A stretch of DNA of 18,196 nt, from NCBI GenBank assembly GCA_025929805.1, contig JAICPP010000040.1, forward strand, positions 1 through 18,196. Direction: 5' to 3'. Origin of the DNA: Gemmatimonadales bacterium. GTDB taxonomy: Bacteria; Gemmatimonadota; Gemmatimonadetes; Gemmatimonadales; GWC2-71-9. Each line of letters opens with the position of its first letter. Position 1 is the stretch's first letter. The position numbers were made by a program, and so were the translations under genes. This document shows, piece after piece, positions 6,613-14,414 of this stretch. The notes under the pieces were generated by a model, which had not been told where the DNA came from, did no database searches, and saw only the letters and a program-made list of their open reading frames with translations.

Positions 6613-9033
6613 ATGAACCTGGAAAAGCTGAAGGACACGGCGCGGAAGCTCGAGCAAAAGGAGGATTGGCGTAAAGCCATAGACGTCTACCTGAAGGCCA
6701 TTCAACAGGCCGAGTCGGGCATTGAATCGAGCCCTGATCTATCGCTGTACAACCGGGTTGGCGACCTCTACCTCAAGATCAACGACACTGCCGAAGCGGT
6801 GCGCTCCTATGAGCGGGCAGTGGACTTGTATGCCGACCAGGGATTCTTCAATAACGCCATCGCGCTCTGTGGCAAGATCCTTCGAGTCAATCCCGGGCGC
6901 ACCCAGACGTACCTGAAGCTCTGCCAGCTCCACGCCCGCAAGAATGTCGTCAGCGAAGCCAAGCGAAACCTGATCGAGTTCCTCGAGCGGATGAACGCGC
7001 TGGGTCAGCTGGACCAGGCTTTCCAGGCGGTGAAGCTGTTCGCGGATCAGTTCTCAGGGAGCCAGGAAATCCGGAGCATGCTGGTCGACTTGCTCCGGGC
7101 CACGTCCCGGGGCGACGAGGCCCGAGAGCAGCTCGAGAAGATGGCTCACGATCTAGAAGCGGCGGGGGACAAGAGCGGGGCAAGGAAAACGCGGGAGCGG
7201 CTCGAGGGACTCGAGACGGACCACGGCACCCACCCGCCAGCACCTGCTTCACCGGCTCCCAAGCGGGGCGACCTCGTGTTTTTGGATACGGGCTTGGACC
7301 TTCCAACTTCCCCTTCCCGAGGGCCGGTCTACTCCCGGACGCCGAGAGAAGCACCCCTGCAGATGGAGGAGCCACCCGCGGCTGCACCGATCGAGGAACC
7401 TCTTTCCACCTCAGCCGAGCCCAGCCCGCCTGAAGGTCTTGTGGCGCGCGAGAACCTGCCAGGCGTGTCGAGCTCGGCGGCAGACGAGTTAATGATCGAC
7501 CCCCTTCTGCCTGCGGGCTCCGAGAGTACGGACGATGATTCTCTGCTCGGCATCGAACGCCTGGGTGATCCGATCGGGCCAATTACCGACTTGGTACCGC
7601 CGTTGGACATCCAGCGGGGTGCTGAATCCTCCAGCCTGGATATCCAACCCATGATGCTGGAGGGGATGGAGGGTACGTCGTTAGGCGATCTATCCAACGA
7701 CCAGGCGAGCTCTCTCGATTTCTCGGTGGAGCCTCAGTCGAGCCCACTCGATCTTCCTGACGATCTCGTCATCTCCCTGCCGGATACCGAAACCGGCTTC
7801 AACATCGAGGCCGAGCTTTCAAGAGACAGCCCTAGCCCGCCGATCGACTTGCCACTGGTCACACCGGAGCCGGGGAGCAGCGATACTCTGGCCGATCTGG
7901 AGAATCGGGTACTGGACGATCCGGAGAATCCGGACGTCCATCTCCAGCTCGCGGACCGGCTGCTCTCAATGGGCGAGACCGAGCGAGTCACCGAGGAGCT
8001 CGAGCTGGCGCTGGCCGGGTTCGAGGACCGGCAGGACTGGACTCGCGCCTCGCTGATGGCCGATCGGCTCGTTGAACTGGCCCCCCACAGCATTGCGCAT
8101 CATCAAAAGCGGGTGGAGTTGGCCTATCGGATGGGCGATCGGGCGCCCTTGCTCGAAGCCTACCTCGGATTGGGCGATGCTCTGGCCAGGTCCGGCGCGG
8201 TGGACAAGGCAGCAGCTGTTTACGGTCGGGTCATCGAACATGATCCGGGAAATGCCCGAGCTGCTGCGGCGCTCGCGAGGGTCGGCGGAGGGCAGCCACC
8301 CGCGCCACCCAAGAAGGCGGAGCCCCCGCCGACGCCCCCGCCTCCGCCGGCGCCGGCAACCCAGGCGAAGGTCTCCCCGGCTCCAAAGCCGGAGCCGGTA
8401 GTGAGCTCTTCTCTACCAGCGAAGCCGGCACCTGAGGCTGCTCCGGTTCATTCCAAGCCGCCTCGGAAACCGGAGCCCGCAGCAGTCGCCTCCGACGAAG
8501 GCTTCATCGATCTCGGCTCTATGCTCCGGGACGAGCACGGGCAGCGGGACACCAGAATGCGGGTGAACCGCAGAGAGCCGAAGGACCAGGATGAGCAGCG
8601 CGAGTTCCATGAGATACTGGAGCAGTTCAAGCGCGGGATCGACGAGAATCTGGATTCGGATGACTACCAGTCGCATTACGACCTGGGCGTCGCGTTCAAG
8701 GAGATGGGCCTGCTCGACGAAGCGATTGCCGAGTTTCAGAAAGCCCTTCGCGCGTCGGAGGGAAGGCTTCGTACCTCGGAGGCGCTGGGGATGGCCTTCT
8801 TCGAGAAGGGCCAGTACGCGGTCTGTGAGTCGGTCCTACGCCGCGCGGTCGATGGGCTGGAGGGGAGCGACGAGGCCAAGATCGGACTGCTGTACTGGTT
8901 GGGTCGTGCGTCGGAAGCCCTGGGCAAGAAGGCCGAAGCCATTGCGAGCTACGAGCGGGCCGTTGCGGTGGACATCCGGTTCATGGATCTCAGCCAGCGC
9001 ATCCACCGCCTCGCTGCTGGACGTAGACCGTGA
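6613..9033 (+). CDS. Large TPR protein with acidic and proline-rich linkers
   Basis: This is an 806-residue protein of unassigned function and modular build. Residues 1-~200 are TPR or TPR-like helices (MNLEKLKDTARKLEQKEDW, LYNRVGDLYLKINDTAEAVRSYERA). About 205-420 is a low-complexity acidic and serine-rich stretch with repeated SSLD, SPLD and DLP segments. About 425-555 is a second TPR block, then a Pro/Ala/Lys-rich linker (~558-622). The C-terminal region (~630-806) begins GFIDLGSMLRDE and continues with clear TPRs including YDLGVAFKEMGLLDEAIAEFQKAL. There is no signal peptide or membrane segment, so it is probably a cytoplasmic scaffold. ATG 6613 is preferred because the first TPR starts there and a promoter candidate lies upstream. 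TGA overlaps the next start by 4 nt (GTGA), indicating translational coupling. Related C-termini occur in FimV-like and deltaproteobacterial TPR proteins, but no function follows from that. Confidence 0.85.
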   Translation: MNLEKLKDTARKLEQKEDWRKAIDVYLKAIQQAESGIESSPDLSLYNRVGDLYLKINDTAEAVRSYERAVDLYADQGFFNNAIALCGKILRVNPGRTQTYLKLCQLHARKNVVSEAKRNLIEFLERMNALGQLDQAFQAVKLFADQFSGSQEIRSMLVDLLRATSRGDEAREQLEKMAHDLEAAGDKSGARKTRERLEGLETDHGTHPPAPASPAPKRGDLVFLDTGLDLPTSPSRGPVYSRTPREAPLQMEEPPAAAPIEEPLSTSAEPSPPEGLVARENLPGVSSSAADELMIDPLLPAGSESTDDDSLLGIERLGDPIGPITDLVPPLDIQRGAESSSLDIQPMMLEGMEGTSLGDLSNDQASSLDFSVEPQSSPLDLPDDLVISLPDTETGFNIEAELSRDSPSPPIDLPLVTPEPGSSDTLADLENRVLDDPENPDVHLQLADRLLSMGETERVTEELELALAGFEDRQDWTRASLMADRLVELAPHSIAHHQKRVELAYRMGDRAPLLEAYLGLGDALARSGAVDKAAAVYGRVIEHDPGNARAAAALARVGGGQPPAPPKKAEPPPTPPPPPAPATQAKVSPAPKPEPVVSSSLPAKPAPEAAPVHSKPPRKPEPAAVASDEGFIDLGSMLRDEHGQRDTRMRVNRREPKDQDEQREFHEILEQFKRGIDENLDSDDYQSHYDLGVAFKEMGLLDEAIAEFQKALRASEGRLRTSEALGMAFFEKGQYAVCESVLRRAVDGLEGSDEAKIGLLYWLGRASEALGKKAEAIASYERAVAVDIRFMDLSQRIHRLAAGRRP

Positions 9034-10019
9034 GGCCTCAAACCGCACCGGTCTCACTTGCTGAGCTGCAACAGCCCCTGCGGCCGCGGCTCGATCGGGT
9101 TCAGCAGGAACTACGGCGAATGGTAGAGGCAGACTTCGGCTTAATCACTCAGGTGAATTCCCACCTGTTCCAGATGCAAGGCAAGATGTTTCGGCCGACC
9201 CTTTTGCTGTGGGCGGAGGAGGCCACCAGCAGTCCGGATCAGCGAGCCACCACCCTCAGTGCCGTGGTCGAGCTCATCCATCTGGCGACGCTGGTGCACG
9301 ATGATTCGGTCGATCATTCTGTGCTGCGCCGGGGAATGCCGACGATCAACTCCCTGTTCAGCCATCAGGTGTCGGTCATCATGGGAGACTACCTGTACTC
9401 CCGGGCGGTGATCGAGCTGGTGCAGTTGAACGATCTGGAACCGCTTCGGGTGCTGAGCCGGGTAACCAACGACATGACCGTCGGGGAAATGCGGCAGCTG
9501 CTGGCCCACGATCCGCTGGAATTCTCCGAGGATGAGTACGATCTCCTGATTCGAGCCAAGACCGCGTCGCTGGTCTCAGGCGCCTGCGAGATCGGAGCTC
9601 TCGGGGCCGCTCCGGACGAACGTGATGCGCTCCGACGATTCGGGGAGGTGCTTGGTATGGCGTTTCAGATCGTCGATGATCTTCTCGATTATACCGAGGA
9701 CGCCTCAGTCACCGGAAAGCCCTTCGGCTCTGACTTGCGGGAGCACAAGGTGACACTGCCCCTGATTGCGGCGCTTCCCCGGATGCGAGAGAGTGAACGC
9801 CGTGCCGTTTCCCGGCTGCTCCTCTCGCCCGAGCCGAGCGACGGCCAGATCGCGGAGGTCATCCTCGCGGTGGGTGAAGCGGGTGGCCTGGACTATGCCC
9901 GGGAACGCGCGCTGCGGCTGGCGCAGCAGGCCGACACCGAGCTCGATGTTCTGCAACCCTCGGCGGCTCGTGACGCCCTGAGGGCGAGCATCACTTACGT
10001 CATAGATCGCAGGAGCTGA
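9030..10019 (+). CDS. ispB: Long-chain polyprenyl diphosphate synthase
   Basis: This trans-prenyltransferase condenses isopentenyl diphosphate onto an allylic diphosphate to make the side chain of menaquinone or ubiquinone. The 329 residues carry the full signature: GKMFRP (51-56), the first aspartate-rich motif DDSVD (91-95) followed by LRRG (99-102), GD..Y near 119-121, the second aspartate-rich motif DDLLD (216-220), and the substrate lysines GKPFGSDLREHK (229-240). The fifth residue before the first aspartate motif is Ala86, a small side chain typical of enzymes making long (C35-C50) products; FPP/GGPP synthases usually have an aromatic residue there or just next to it. Exact chain length cannot be read from sequence, so the symbol could equally be hepS/hepT-like. 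It starts at GTG overlapping the TPR gene stop, and its TGA overlaps the next ATG by 1 nt. Confidence 0.9.
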   Translation: MRPQTAPVSLAELQQPLRPRLDRVQQELRRMVEADFGLITQVNSHLFQMQGKMFRPTLLLWAEEATSSPDQRATTLSAVVELIHLATLVHDDSVDHSVLRRGMPTINSLFSHQVSVIMGDYLYSRAVIELVQLNDLEPLRVLSRVTNDMTVGEMRQLLAHDPLEFSEDEYDLLIRAKTASLVSGACEIGALGAAPDERDALRRFGEVLGMAFQIVDDLLDYTEDASVTGKPFGSDLREHKVTLPLIAALPRMRESERRAVSRLLLSPEPSDGQIAEVILAVGEAGGLDYARERALRLAQQADTELDVLQPSAARDALRASITYVIDRRS

Positions 10020-10291
10020 TGCCAAGCGGCCCGCACCGGCCACGATTCTACATCTGGGTTCTGATCATCGGGTTCGTTATTGGTGGAACGCTGACCTCCC
10101 TGTTTCGCCAGACCCTCCCTGATAGCGCAGCCAGGACTTTCCTCACCAGCACGTGGACCCCCACCTTCGGCCCTGTCTCGATGAATCTTCTGGTGATAGA
10201 CTTCACCCTAGGTCCCCTGGGACTTCACGTATCGATTCTCAGCCTGGTGGGAGTCCTGGTGGCCTATCTGATCGCGCGTTCGCTCTTCTAG
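10019..10291 (+). CDS. DUF4321 small membrane protein
   Basis: A 90-residue protein with two predicted membrane helices, FYIWVLIIGFVIGGTLTSL near the N-terminus and ILSLVGVLVAYLIARSL at the C-terminus. Between them is a segment ending TLGPLGLHVSI that matches the DUF4321 pattern as I know it (a small conserved protein of unknown function). The ATG overlaps the preceding stop (TGATG), and AGGAG lies 3 nt upstream, so it is translationally coupled to the polyprenyl synthase gene. TatA follows after 8 nt. The position suggests an envelope role but shows no activity. Confidence 0.75.
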   Translation: MPSGPHRPRFYIWVLIIGFVIGGTLTSLFRQTLPDSAARTFLTSTWTPTFGPVSMNLLVIDFTLGPLGLHVSILSLVGVLVAYLIARSLF

Positions 10292-10299
10292 GGGGCCCT

Positions 10300-10551
10300 G
10301 TGGGAAACCTCGGCATGTGGGAAATTCTGCTGATCGTACTGGTGGTCCTGCTTCTCTTTGGCGCCAAGCGGTTGCCGGAAGTGGGTTCCTCCATCGGAAA
10401 GGGTATCCGGGAGTTCAAGCGGAGTATCTCGGACACCCAGGACGCCATCATGAGCCCGGATGAGCAGCGCAACAACCTGCCTCCGCGGAGCCCCGATAGC
10501 GCCCAGCACCCAAGTTCGACCTCGGGAGAACCCAAGCGCCTGTCGCAGTAG
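10300..10551 (+). CDS. tatA: Sec-independent translocase subunit TatA
   Basis: TatA multimerises in the inner membrane and helps folded twin-arginine substrates cross. The 83-residue product has the classic layout: a short N-terminus with the polar Glu (GNLGMWEIL), one membrane helix (ILLIVLVVLLLFG), the FGAKRLPEVG hinge, an amphipathic helix (SSIGKGIREFKRSISD) and a disordered Pro/Ser tail. GTG 10300 is chosen over ATG 10315 because TatA proteins usually begin MG.LG..E, which the GTG start gives exactly; GGGGG follows the DUF4321 stop just upstream. It lies 9 nt after DUF4321. A separate TatB is not seen, so TatA may serve both roles with the TatC at the left of the window. Confidence 0.92.
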   Translation: MGNLGMWEILLIVLVVLLLFGAKRLPEVGSSIGKGIREFKRSISDTQDAIMSPDEQRNNLPPRSPDSAQHPSSTSGEPKRLSQ

Positions 10552-10573
10552 ACGAGCGGACAGGCGGACAGGG

Positions 10574-10607
10574 CGGGCGGTATTGCTCCGCGGGCGGTAT
10601 TGCTCCG
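10574..10607. repeat. Perfect tandem duplication of a 17-bp unit
   Basis: CGGGCGGTATTGCTCCG occurs at 10574-10590 and again immediately at 10591-10607 with no mismatch. The lack of divergence suggests a recent slippage event or selection on the unit. It lies between tatA and its terminator and encodes no protein I can support. Confidence 0.9.
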
Positions 10608-10622
10608 AATAGAATAGTAGAG

Positions 10623-10655
10623 GGGCGGGAAGACTCGGTCCTCCCGCCCATTTTT
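10623..10655 (+). terminator. Intrinsic terminator after tatA
   Basis: GGGCGGGA (10623-10630) pairs with TCCCGCCC (10642-10649). Inside it, after one A/C mismatch, GAC pairs with GTC around a TCG loop. The stem is followed by A and TTTTT (10651-10655). This is a strong rho-independent terminator for plus-strand transcripts. The minus-strand flank lacks a comparable T-run, so it is less obviously bidirectional. Confidence 0.88.
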
Positions 10656-10690
10656 ACACACCCATCTGTCCGCCTGTCCGTCCGCCTGTC

Positions 10691-12520
10691 CTACACCCCC
10701 GCCGGTGGTGGCTGCTGTGGGGTACCGGTCTGCAACACCTTTTCCCGATTGTCCACGATCTTGGCTGCCTTTCGCAGGGCCATCATGTAGTTCCTTACGC
10801 GCTCCTGCTTTGCAGCGTTGATAGCCTGGGCGCGGTACTGATCCAGCTCCTTCACGAACTTGGCTGAATCCGCCTGGACCCGCTCCAGCGCCTGCACGAC
10901 GTAAATGCCGTCCTTGGTATCGAGTATTCCGCTCCGCTCTCCCTTCTTGAGTCCGAAGGCGGCCCCAACCACAATGGGGTTGGTAAGGGGCGGATTGATT
11001 CGGCTAAAGGGTCCAAACTCCCGGTACGGCAGCTTCATTGCCGTGGCGGCCTCGGCCATCGACGTCCCACCCTCGAGTCGTTTGCTATAGGTCTTGGCCA
11101 GGTCCCGCGCCGCCTTCCACTTCTTGTCGTCGCGAGCCGTCTTCGCCACGGCCGAGCGGATCTGGTTGAGAGGGGGGACCCCAGCCGGCTGCAAGCTATC
11201 CAAGCGAAAAACGTAGTAGGCCCAGGAGGCTTCGATTACCGGACTGGTAGCCCCGGGCTTGGCCTCAAACGCCCAGACGGCAGCATCGGGAACCACCAAC
11301 TGTCCCAGCTGGACCTTACTTCCTTGCTGGACCGGCGAAGCCCGGGCAACCGGGAGCTTGAGCACTCGCGCCACCGTATCCAGGGCCGCCGGGTCGCTGC
11401 GCTCGGCGCCGAGCTGTTCCAGGCTGTCGGCTTGGGCGTCCAGCTGATCGCGGTGAGCGCCGGTGACCTCAATGGGGAAAAGGATGTGGCGACCTTTGGC
11501 CTTGTTGCCCTTGCGGCTGGTGATCTCGATCAGGTGAAACCCGAACTGCGACACCACCGGCCGGGAGACGGTGCGAAGAGGCAGGGCAAAGGCCGCGGAG
11601 TCGAAAGCTGGATCCATGGAGCCTTTGGTCCATTCCCCCAGATCACCACCCTTGGCCGCACTGGCGCTGTCGGCGGATTCCCGTCGAGCTACGTCTGCAA
11701 AGGGGGCTCCTGCGATGATCTCCTGACGGGCTGAATCCGCGCGAGCGCGAACTGCAGCTGTGTCTGCCGACGTGGTCAGTCGAGGAAGCGCCACGAAGCT
11801 CAGGTATGCCGTTCGCGGCCGCTCGAACTCGTTCCGGTGGGCCTTGTAGTAGGCGGCTACCTCGGCATCGGTGACCTGAACCGACGAGTCGGGCACCGCG
11901 TTGCGGGGAACGATAGCGGTCAAGCCGATCTTGACCATTTCATTTTGATCTCGATAGTGCTCCCACAGTGCTGCGTCGGAGAGATAAATGTCCGATGTGA
12001 CTACCCGAAGGAGCTTGGCTCGCTGTAGCTCCTCCCGATATTGGGCCTCGAGGCTGGGCAGATACTGCTGGGCCACGCTGGAGGTCAGCCACCGCTGGTA
12101 TTTGCCGAGGTCGAACTGGCTGTCGGTCTGAAACTCCGGGACGCTCTGAAATTCGGGCAGAGGAGAATTTCGAATTGCCTGTACCACCTCGTCGTCGCTT
12201 ACCGTGATACCCCGCCGCTGGTACTCGGCGTTGAGCACGTTACTCTGCACGATCTGGTCCCAGACCTCGTCCCGAACCTGCTGGTAGTCTTCCAGACCCA
12301 TATTCCCAGGGGTCTGGCGTTGCCGGGCATCGATGGATTGCTGCACGATGTTCTGATAGGTGCGGGCGTCAATGCTCCGGCCGTTGACCTCTCCGACGGA
12401 GGTCTGGGTGAGCAGGCCGGTGCCCCCTGTGATCCCACTGAGGTCAAGTACCAGCCAGGCAAAAAACGTGATGGCGACCACCACCATGAGGGGCTTGGCC
12501 GCGTTTCGAAAGGCTTGCAT
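10691..12520 (-). CDS. ppiD: PpiD-like periplasmic peptidyl-prolyl isomerase/chaperone
   Basis: A 609-residue membrane-anchored parvulin-type chaperone, matching the ~620 of E. coli PpiD. It has a short cytoplasmic N-terminus, one membrane helix (PLMVVVAITFFAWLVLDLSG, 10-29), then a SurA_N/PpiD-type helical region with VGEVNGRSIDARTYQ (42-56). A parvulin domain (~235-342) carries GGDLGEWTKGSMDPAFDSAAF and QFGFHLIEI, the usual family signature. A second, degenerate domain (~346-455) and a C-terminal helical part follow; the end is Pro-rich (PQQPPPAGV). PpiD sits at the Sec translocon exit and helps newly exported proteins fold. GGAG lies 4 nt upstream of the ATG. It converges on tatA and diverges from the TPR-aroQ operon. 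Whether the isomerase activity is retained cannot be read from sequence. Confidence 0.88.
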   Translation of the reverse strand: MQAFRNAAKPLMVVVAITFFAWLVLDLSGITGGTGLLTQTSVGEVNGRSIDARTYQNIVQQSIDARQRQTPGNMGLEDYQQVRDEVWDQIVQSNVLNAEYQRRGITVSDDEVVQAIRNSPLPEFQSVPEFQTDSQFDLGKYQRWLTSSVAQQYLPSLEAQYREELQRAKLLRVVTSDIYLSDAALWEHYRDQNEMVKIGLTAIVPRNAVPDSSVQVTDAEVAAYYKAHRNEFERPRTAYLSFVALPRLTTSADTAAVRARADSARQEIIAGAPFADVARRESADSASAAKGGDLGEWTKGSMDPAFDSAAFALPLRTVSRPVVSQFGFHLIEITSRKGNKAKGRHILFPIEVTGAHRDQLDAQADSLEQLGAERSDPAALDTVARVLKLPVARASPVQQGSKVQLGQLVVPDAAVWAFEAKPGATSPVIEASWAYYVFRLDSLQPAGVPPLNQIRSAVAKTARDDKKWKAARDLAKTYSKRLEGGTSMAEAATAMKLPYREFGPFSRINPPLTNPIVVGAAFGLKKGERSGILDTKDGIYVVQALERVQADSAKFVKELDQYRAQAINAAKQERVRNYMMALRKAAKIVDNREKVLQTGTPQQPPPAGV

Positions 12521-12553
12521 GAGGCTCCAACCGATGGTTTACGACGACCGAGA

Positions 12554-12582
12554 AGCTTAAGTGCGGTGATGCAGAACCTCAA
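12554..12582 (-). promoter_or_regulatory. Candidate promoter for ppiD
   Basis: On the minus strand TTGAGG (12582-12577) and TAAGCT (12559-12554) are 17 bp apart. The -35 matches 4 of 6 bases and the -10 3 of 6. A start near 12547 would leave a leader of about 26 nt with the GGAG ribosome-binding site. Confidence 0.33.
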
Positions 12583-12602
12583 GGCGCCATTCCGCTTAGC
12601 AG

Positions 12603-12631
12603 TTGACAGGCCGGGGGCCGCCCACTACTCT
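12603..12631 (+). promoter_or_regulatory. Candidate promoter for the TPR-aroQ-efp-acc operon
   Basis: A perfect TTGACA (12603-12608) is followed after exactly 17 bp by TACTCT (12626-12631, 3 of 6). Predicted transcription starts near 12638, about 60 nt before the ATG at 12699. The TTG of the -35 box is in frame with the downstream gene and could be mistaken for its start codon. Confidence 0.5.
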
Positions 12632-12698
12632 CACGTACTTCCCGCAGCACCAGTTGCCGATCTCCTACTGCAGCCCTGACCTCGAAACTCGGGGACCG

Positions 12699-13976
12699 AT
12701 GGCCACAACCGAAATCGAAAAACTCGAGCGCCGCTACGCCGAAAACCCCCAGGGTCTCACCTTTGCCCCGCTGGCAGAGGTTCATCGCAAGAGCGGCGAC
12801 GTGACCCGGGCTTTGGAGTTGCTGCGGGCGGGCTTGGAGCTGCACCCCAACTACATACCGGCCAGCATCGTGCTGGGCCGATGCCATTGGGATCTCGGGG
12901 ATTTACCAGCAGCCGAATCCGCGTTCTCGCATGTCCTCCGGCTGGATGACGAGAACGTCATTGCCCTGAAGTCTCTGGCCGACATCAACGAGAAACTGGA
13001 GCGCTACAACGAGGCTCAACGATGGCTGAATCGGCTGATCTCGGTAGATCGCAGCAATGAGGAGGCGCGGCAGCAGCTAGCTCGGATCGAAGCGGCGCGC
13101 CAGACCCCGGGCAAGGCGGCCGAGCTGCCACACGAGATCGCCGCCGCCAACCCAGAGCCAACCGAGGTGATCGCCCCGGCTGAGACGGAGACTCCCCTGG
13201 AGCTGACCGAAGCTCTCCAGCCGGCGGCTCCCAGTGAGGCCCAGCCGGCCTCGCTCGAGTTCATTGACACCTCCGAGCCAACCCGCCAGACACCTGCTCC
13301 GACCCCACTCCGGAAGGAAGAACCGAAGCCCGAAGAACCGGCGCCCGTAGACGGGTTGATCAGTCAGGAGTTCGTGCCACCGAGCGATACGACGTACCGC
13401 TCCCACCCCGAGCTCACCCAGGGGTTCGTCTCGACCCCGGATCCCGCCGAGCAATTCGAGGTCGAGACCGCCAGCGAGGTCGAGCTCCGCAGTTCGGGTG
13501 CGTCCGAGTTCCGAGTGCCCAATGCAGCCGAAGACTTCATGGAAGCCGAGCCGCACGAAGCTCCAGCTGCGGAACTGGACCTGATACGCCCCGAACTGGC
13601 ACCTGAGCCTGTACCCGAGCCAATGCCCCAGCCGGTACCCGAGCCGATATCCGAACCGAAGCGACACTCCTATTCGGTTCGGGAGACCAAGGGGCAATCC
13701 GTCGCCGCCTTCTTCCAAGCCCTGCTCGCTGCTCGTCCCCCAGCGGGTGCCTCAGCTCCTGAGCGCCCGGTAGAGCAGAGTACGGGCGCCGCGGAGGATC
13801 GACCGGCTACTCCTGCGGTTCCGTCTGGAGGCAGCCCCCCTGATCTGGCCGTCACATTCGATGACTTCTTTGGTGCCCCTGCCGGCGGATCCGGCTCTCC
13901 GACCAAAGGGAGCGCCGATCCCGGCAAGGATGATCTGGACCAGTTTCAATCCTGGCTGCAAAACCTCAAGCGTTGA
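12699..13976 (+). CDS. TPR protein with long Pro/Glu-rich tail
   Basis: A 425-residue protein of unknown function. Residues 1-~130 form three to four TPR units (EKLERRYAENPQG, PLAEVHRKSGDVTRALELLR, ASIVLGRCHWDLGDLPAAESAF, SLADINEKLERYNEAQRWL). About 135-360 is low-complexity Pro/Glu/Ala-rich sequence with runs such as PEPVPEPMPQPVPEP. The C-terminal ~75 residues contain SVAAFFQALLAARP, then VTFDDFFGA and the end DDLDQFQSWLQNLKR, which look conserved enough to be docking segments. No signal peptide or membrane helix. Its TPR-plus-disordered-tail build mirrors the 806-residue protein earlier in the window. The start at 12699 is supported by GGGGA just upstream and by the promoter candidate at 12603-12631. 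aroQ begins on the base after its stop. Confidence 0.82.
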   Translation: MATTEIEKLERRYAENPQGLTFAPLAEVHRKSGDVTRALELLRAGLELHPNYIPASIVLGRCHWDLGDLPAAESAFSHVLRLDDENVIALKSLADINEKLERYNEAQRWLNRLISVDRSNEEARQQLARIEAARQTPGKAAELPHEIAAANPEPTEVIAPAETETPLELTEALQPAAPSEAQPASLEFIDTSEPTRQTPAPTPLRKEEPKPEEPAPVDGLISQEFVPPSDTTYRSHPELTQGFVSTPDPAEQFEVETASEVELRSSGASEFRVPNAAEDFMEAEPHEAPAAELDLIRPELAPEPVPEPMPQPVPEPISEPKRHSYSVRETKGQSVAAFFQALLAARPPAGASAPERPVEQSTGAAEDRPATPAVPSGGSPPDLAVTFDDFFGAPAGGSGSPTKGSADPGKDDLDQFQSWLQNLKR

Positions 13977-14414
13977 ATGCGGATCGCGGTGCTCAATGGC
14001 CCCAATCTGAACCTGCTGGGGCAACGGGAGCCGGAGATCTACGGACACAGCAGCCTGGCCGAGATCGAGGCCATGGTGCGAACCGCGGCTGGACCACTGG
14101 GTGTGGAGATCGACTGGTTTCAGACCAATCACGAAGGTGAGATGGTCGATGCGGTCCAGCGACTTCGTGGTCATGCGGATGGTGCGCTGATCAATGCGGC
14201 AGCGCTAACCCATTCCAGCCTGGCGCTCCGCGATGCCCTTCTGGCCGTCAAGGTCCCCTTTGTCGAGCTGCACCTGTCGAACATCTTCGCTCGGGAGCCC
14301 GAACGAAGACATTCGGTAATCGCCGATCTGGCCATCGGCATGGTTACCGGCTTCGGTGCACAGAGTTACGTGCTGGCTCTGCAGGCGCTCATGGGCCGCC
14401 TCCGTGCGGCCTGA
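13977..14414 (+). CDS. aroQ: 3-dehydroquinate dehydratase, type II
   Basis: This enzyme converts 3-dehydroquinate to 3-dehydroshikimate, step three of the shikimate pathway, as a cytosolic dodecamer. The 145 residues match the family length. Catalytic Tyr22 lies in REPEIYG after the GPNLNLLG start. Other sites are NHEGEMVD (51-58), Asn73, the catalytic His99 in VELHLSNIFAREPERRHS and Arg110. The usual INPGAYTHTS segment is INAAALTHSS here, a conservative variant. It starts directly after the TPR gene stop (TGA then ATG) and overlaps the peptidase start by 11 nt. aroQ next to an Xaa-Pro peptidase and efp is a common bacterial order. Confidence 0.95.
   Translation: MRIAVLNGPNLNLLGQREPEIYGHSSLAEIEAMVRTAAGPLGVEIDWFQTNHEGEMVDAVQRLRGHADGALINAAALTHSSLALRDALLAVKVPFVELHLSNIFAREPERRHSVIADLAIGMVTGFGAQSYVLALQALMGRLRAA

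Larger units (their letters stand above)
10557..10680. repeat. 15-bp perfect inverted repeat enclosing the terminator
   Basis: CGGACAGGCGGACAG (10557-10571) is the exact reverse complement of CTGTCCGCCTGTCCG (10666-10680). Each arm holds two heptamers (CGGACAG or CTGTCCG) one base apart, and a third partial unit, CTGTCC, lies at 10686-10691 touching the stop codon of ppiD. The arms flank the tandem 17-bp repeat and the tatA terminator hairpin. A 15-bp G/C-rich stem is stable enough to form in RNA from either strand. Confidence 0.8.

Noticed and set aside
10239..10661. 140-codon minus-strand frame spanning tatA and the repeat gap
   Set aside because: It crosses tatA, the terminator and the repeats and shows no family signature.
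13560..13665. PEPVPEP-type repeats as a possible CRISPR or minisatellite
   Set aside because: The periodicity comes from low-complexity Pro/Glu coding sequence; unit lengths vary and there are no unique spacers.
14356..14403. Earlier GTG start for the Xaa-Pro peptidase
   Set aside because: It would overlap aroQ by 59 nt and add residues not typical of the family; GTG 14404 gives a normal N-terminus.
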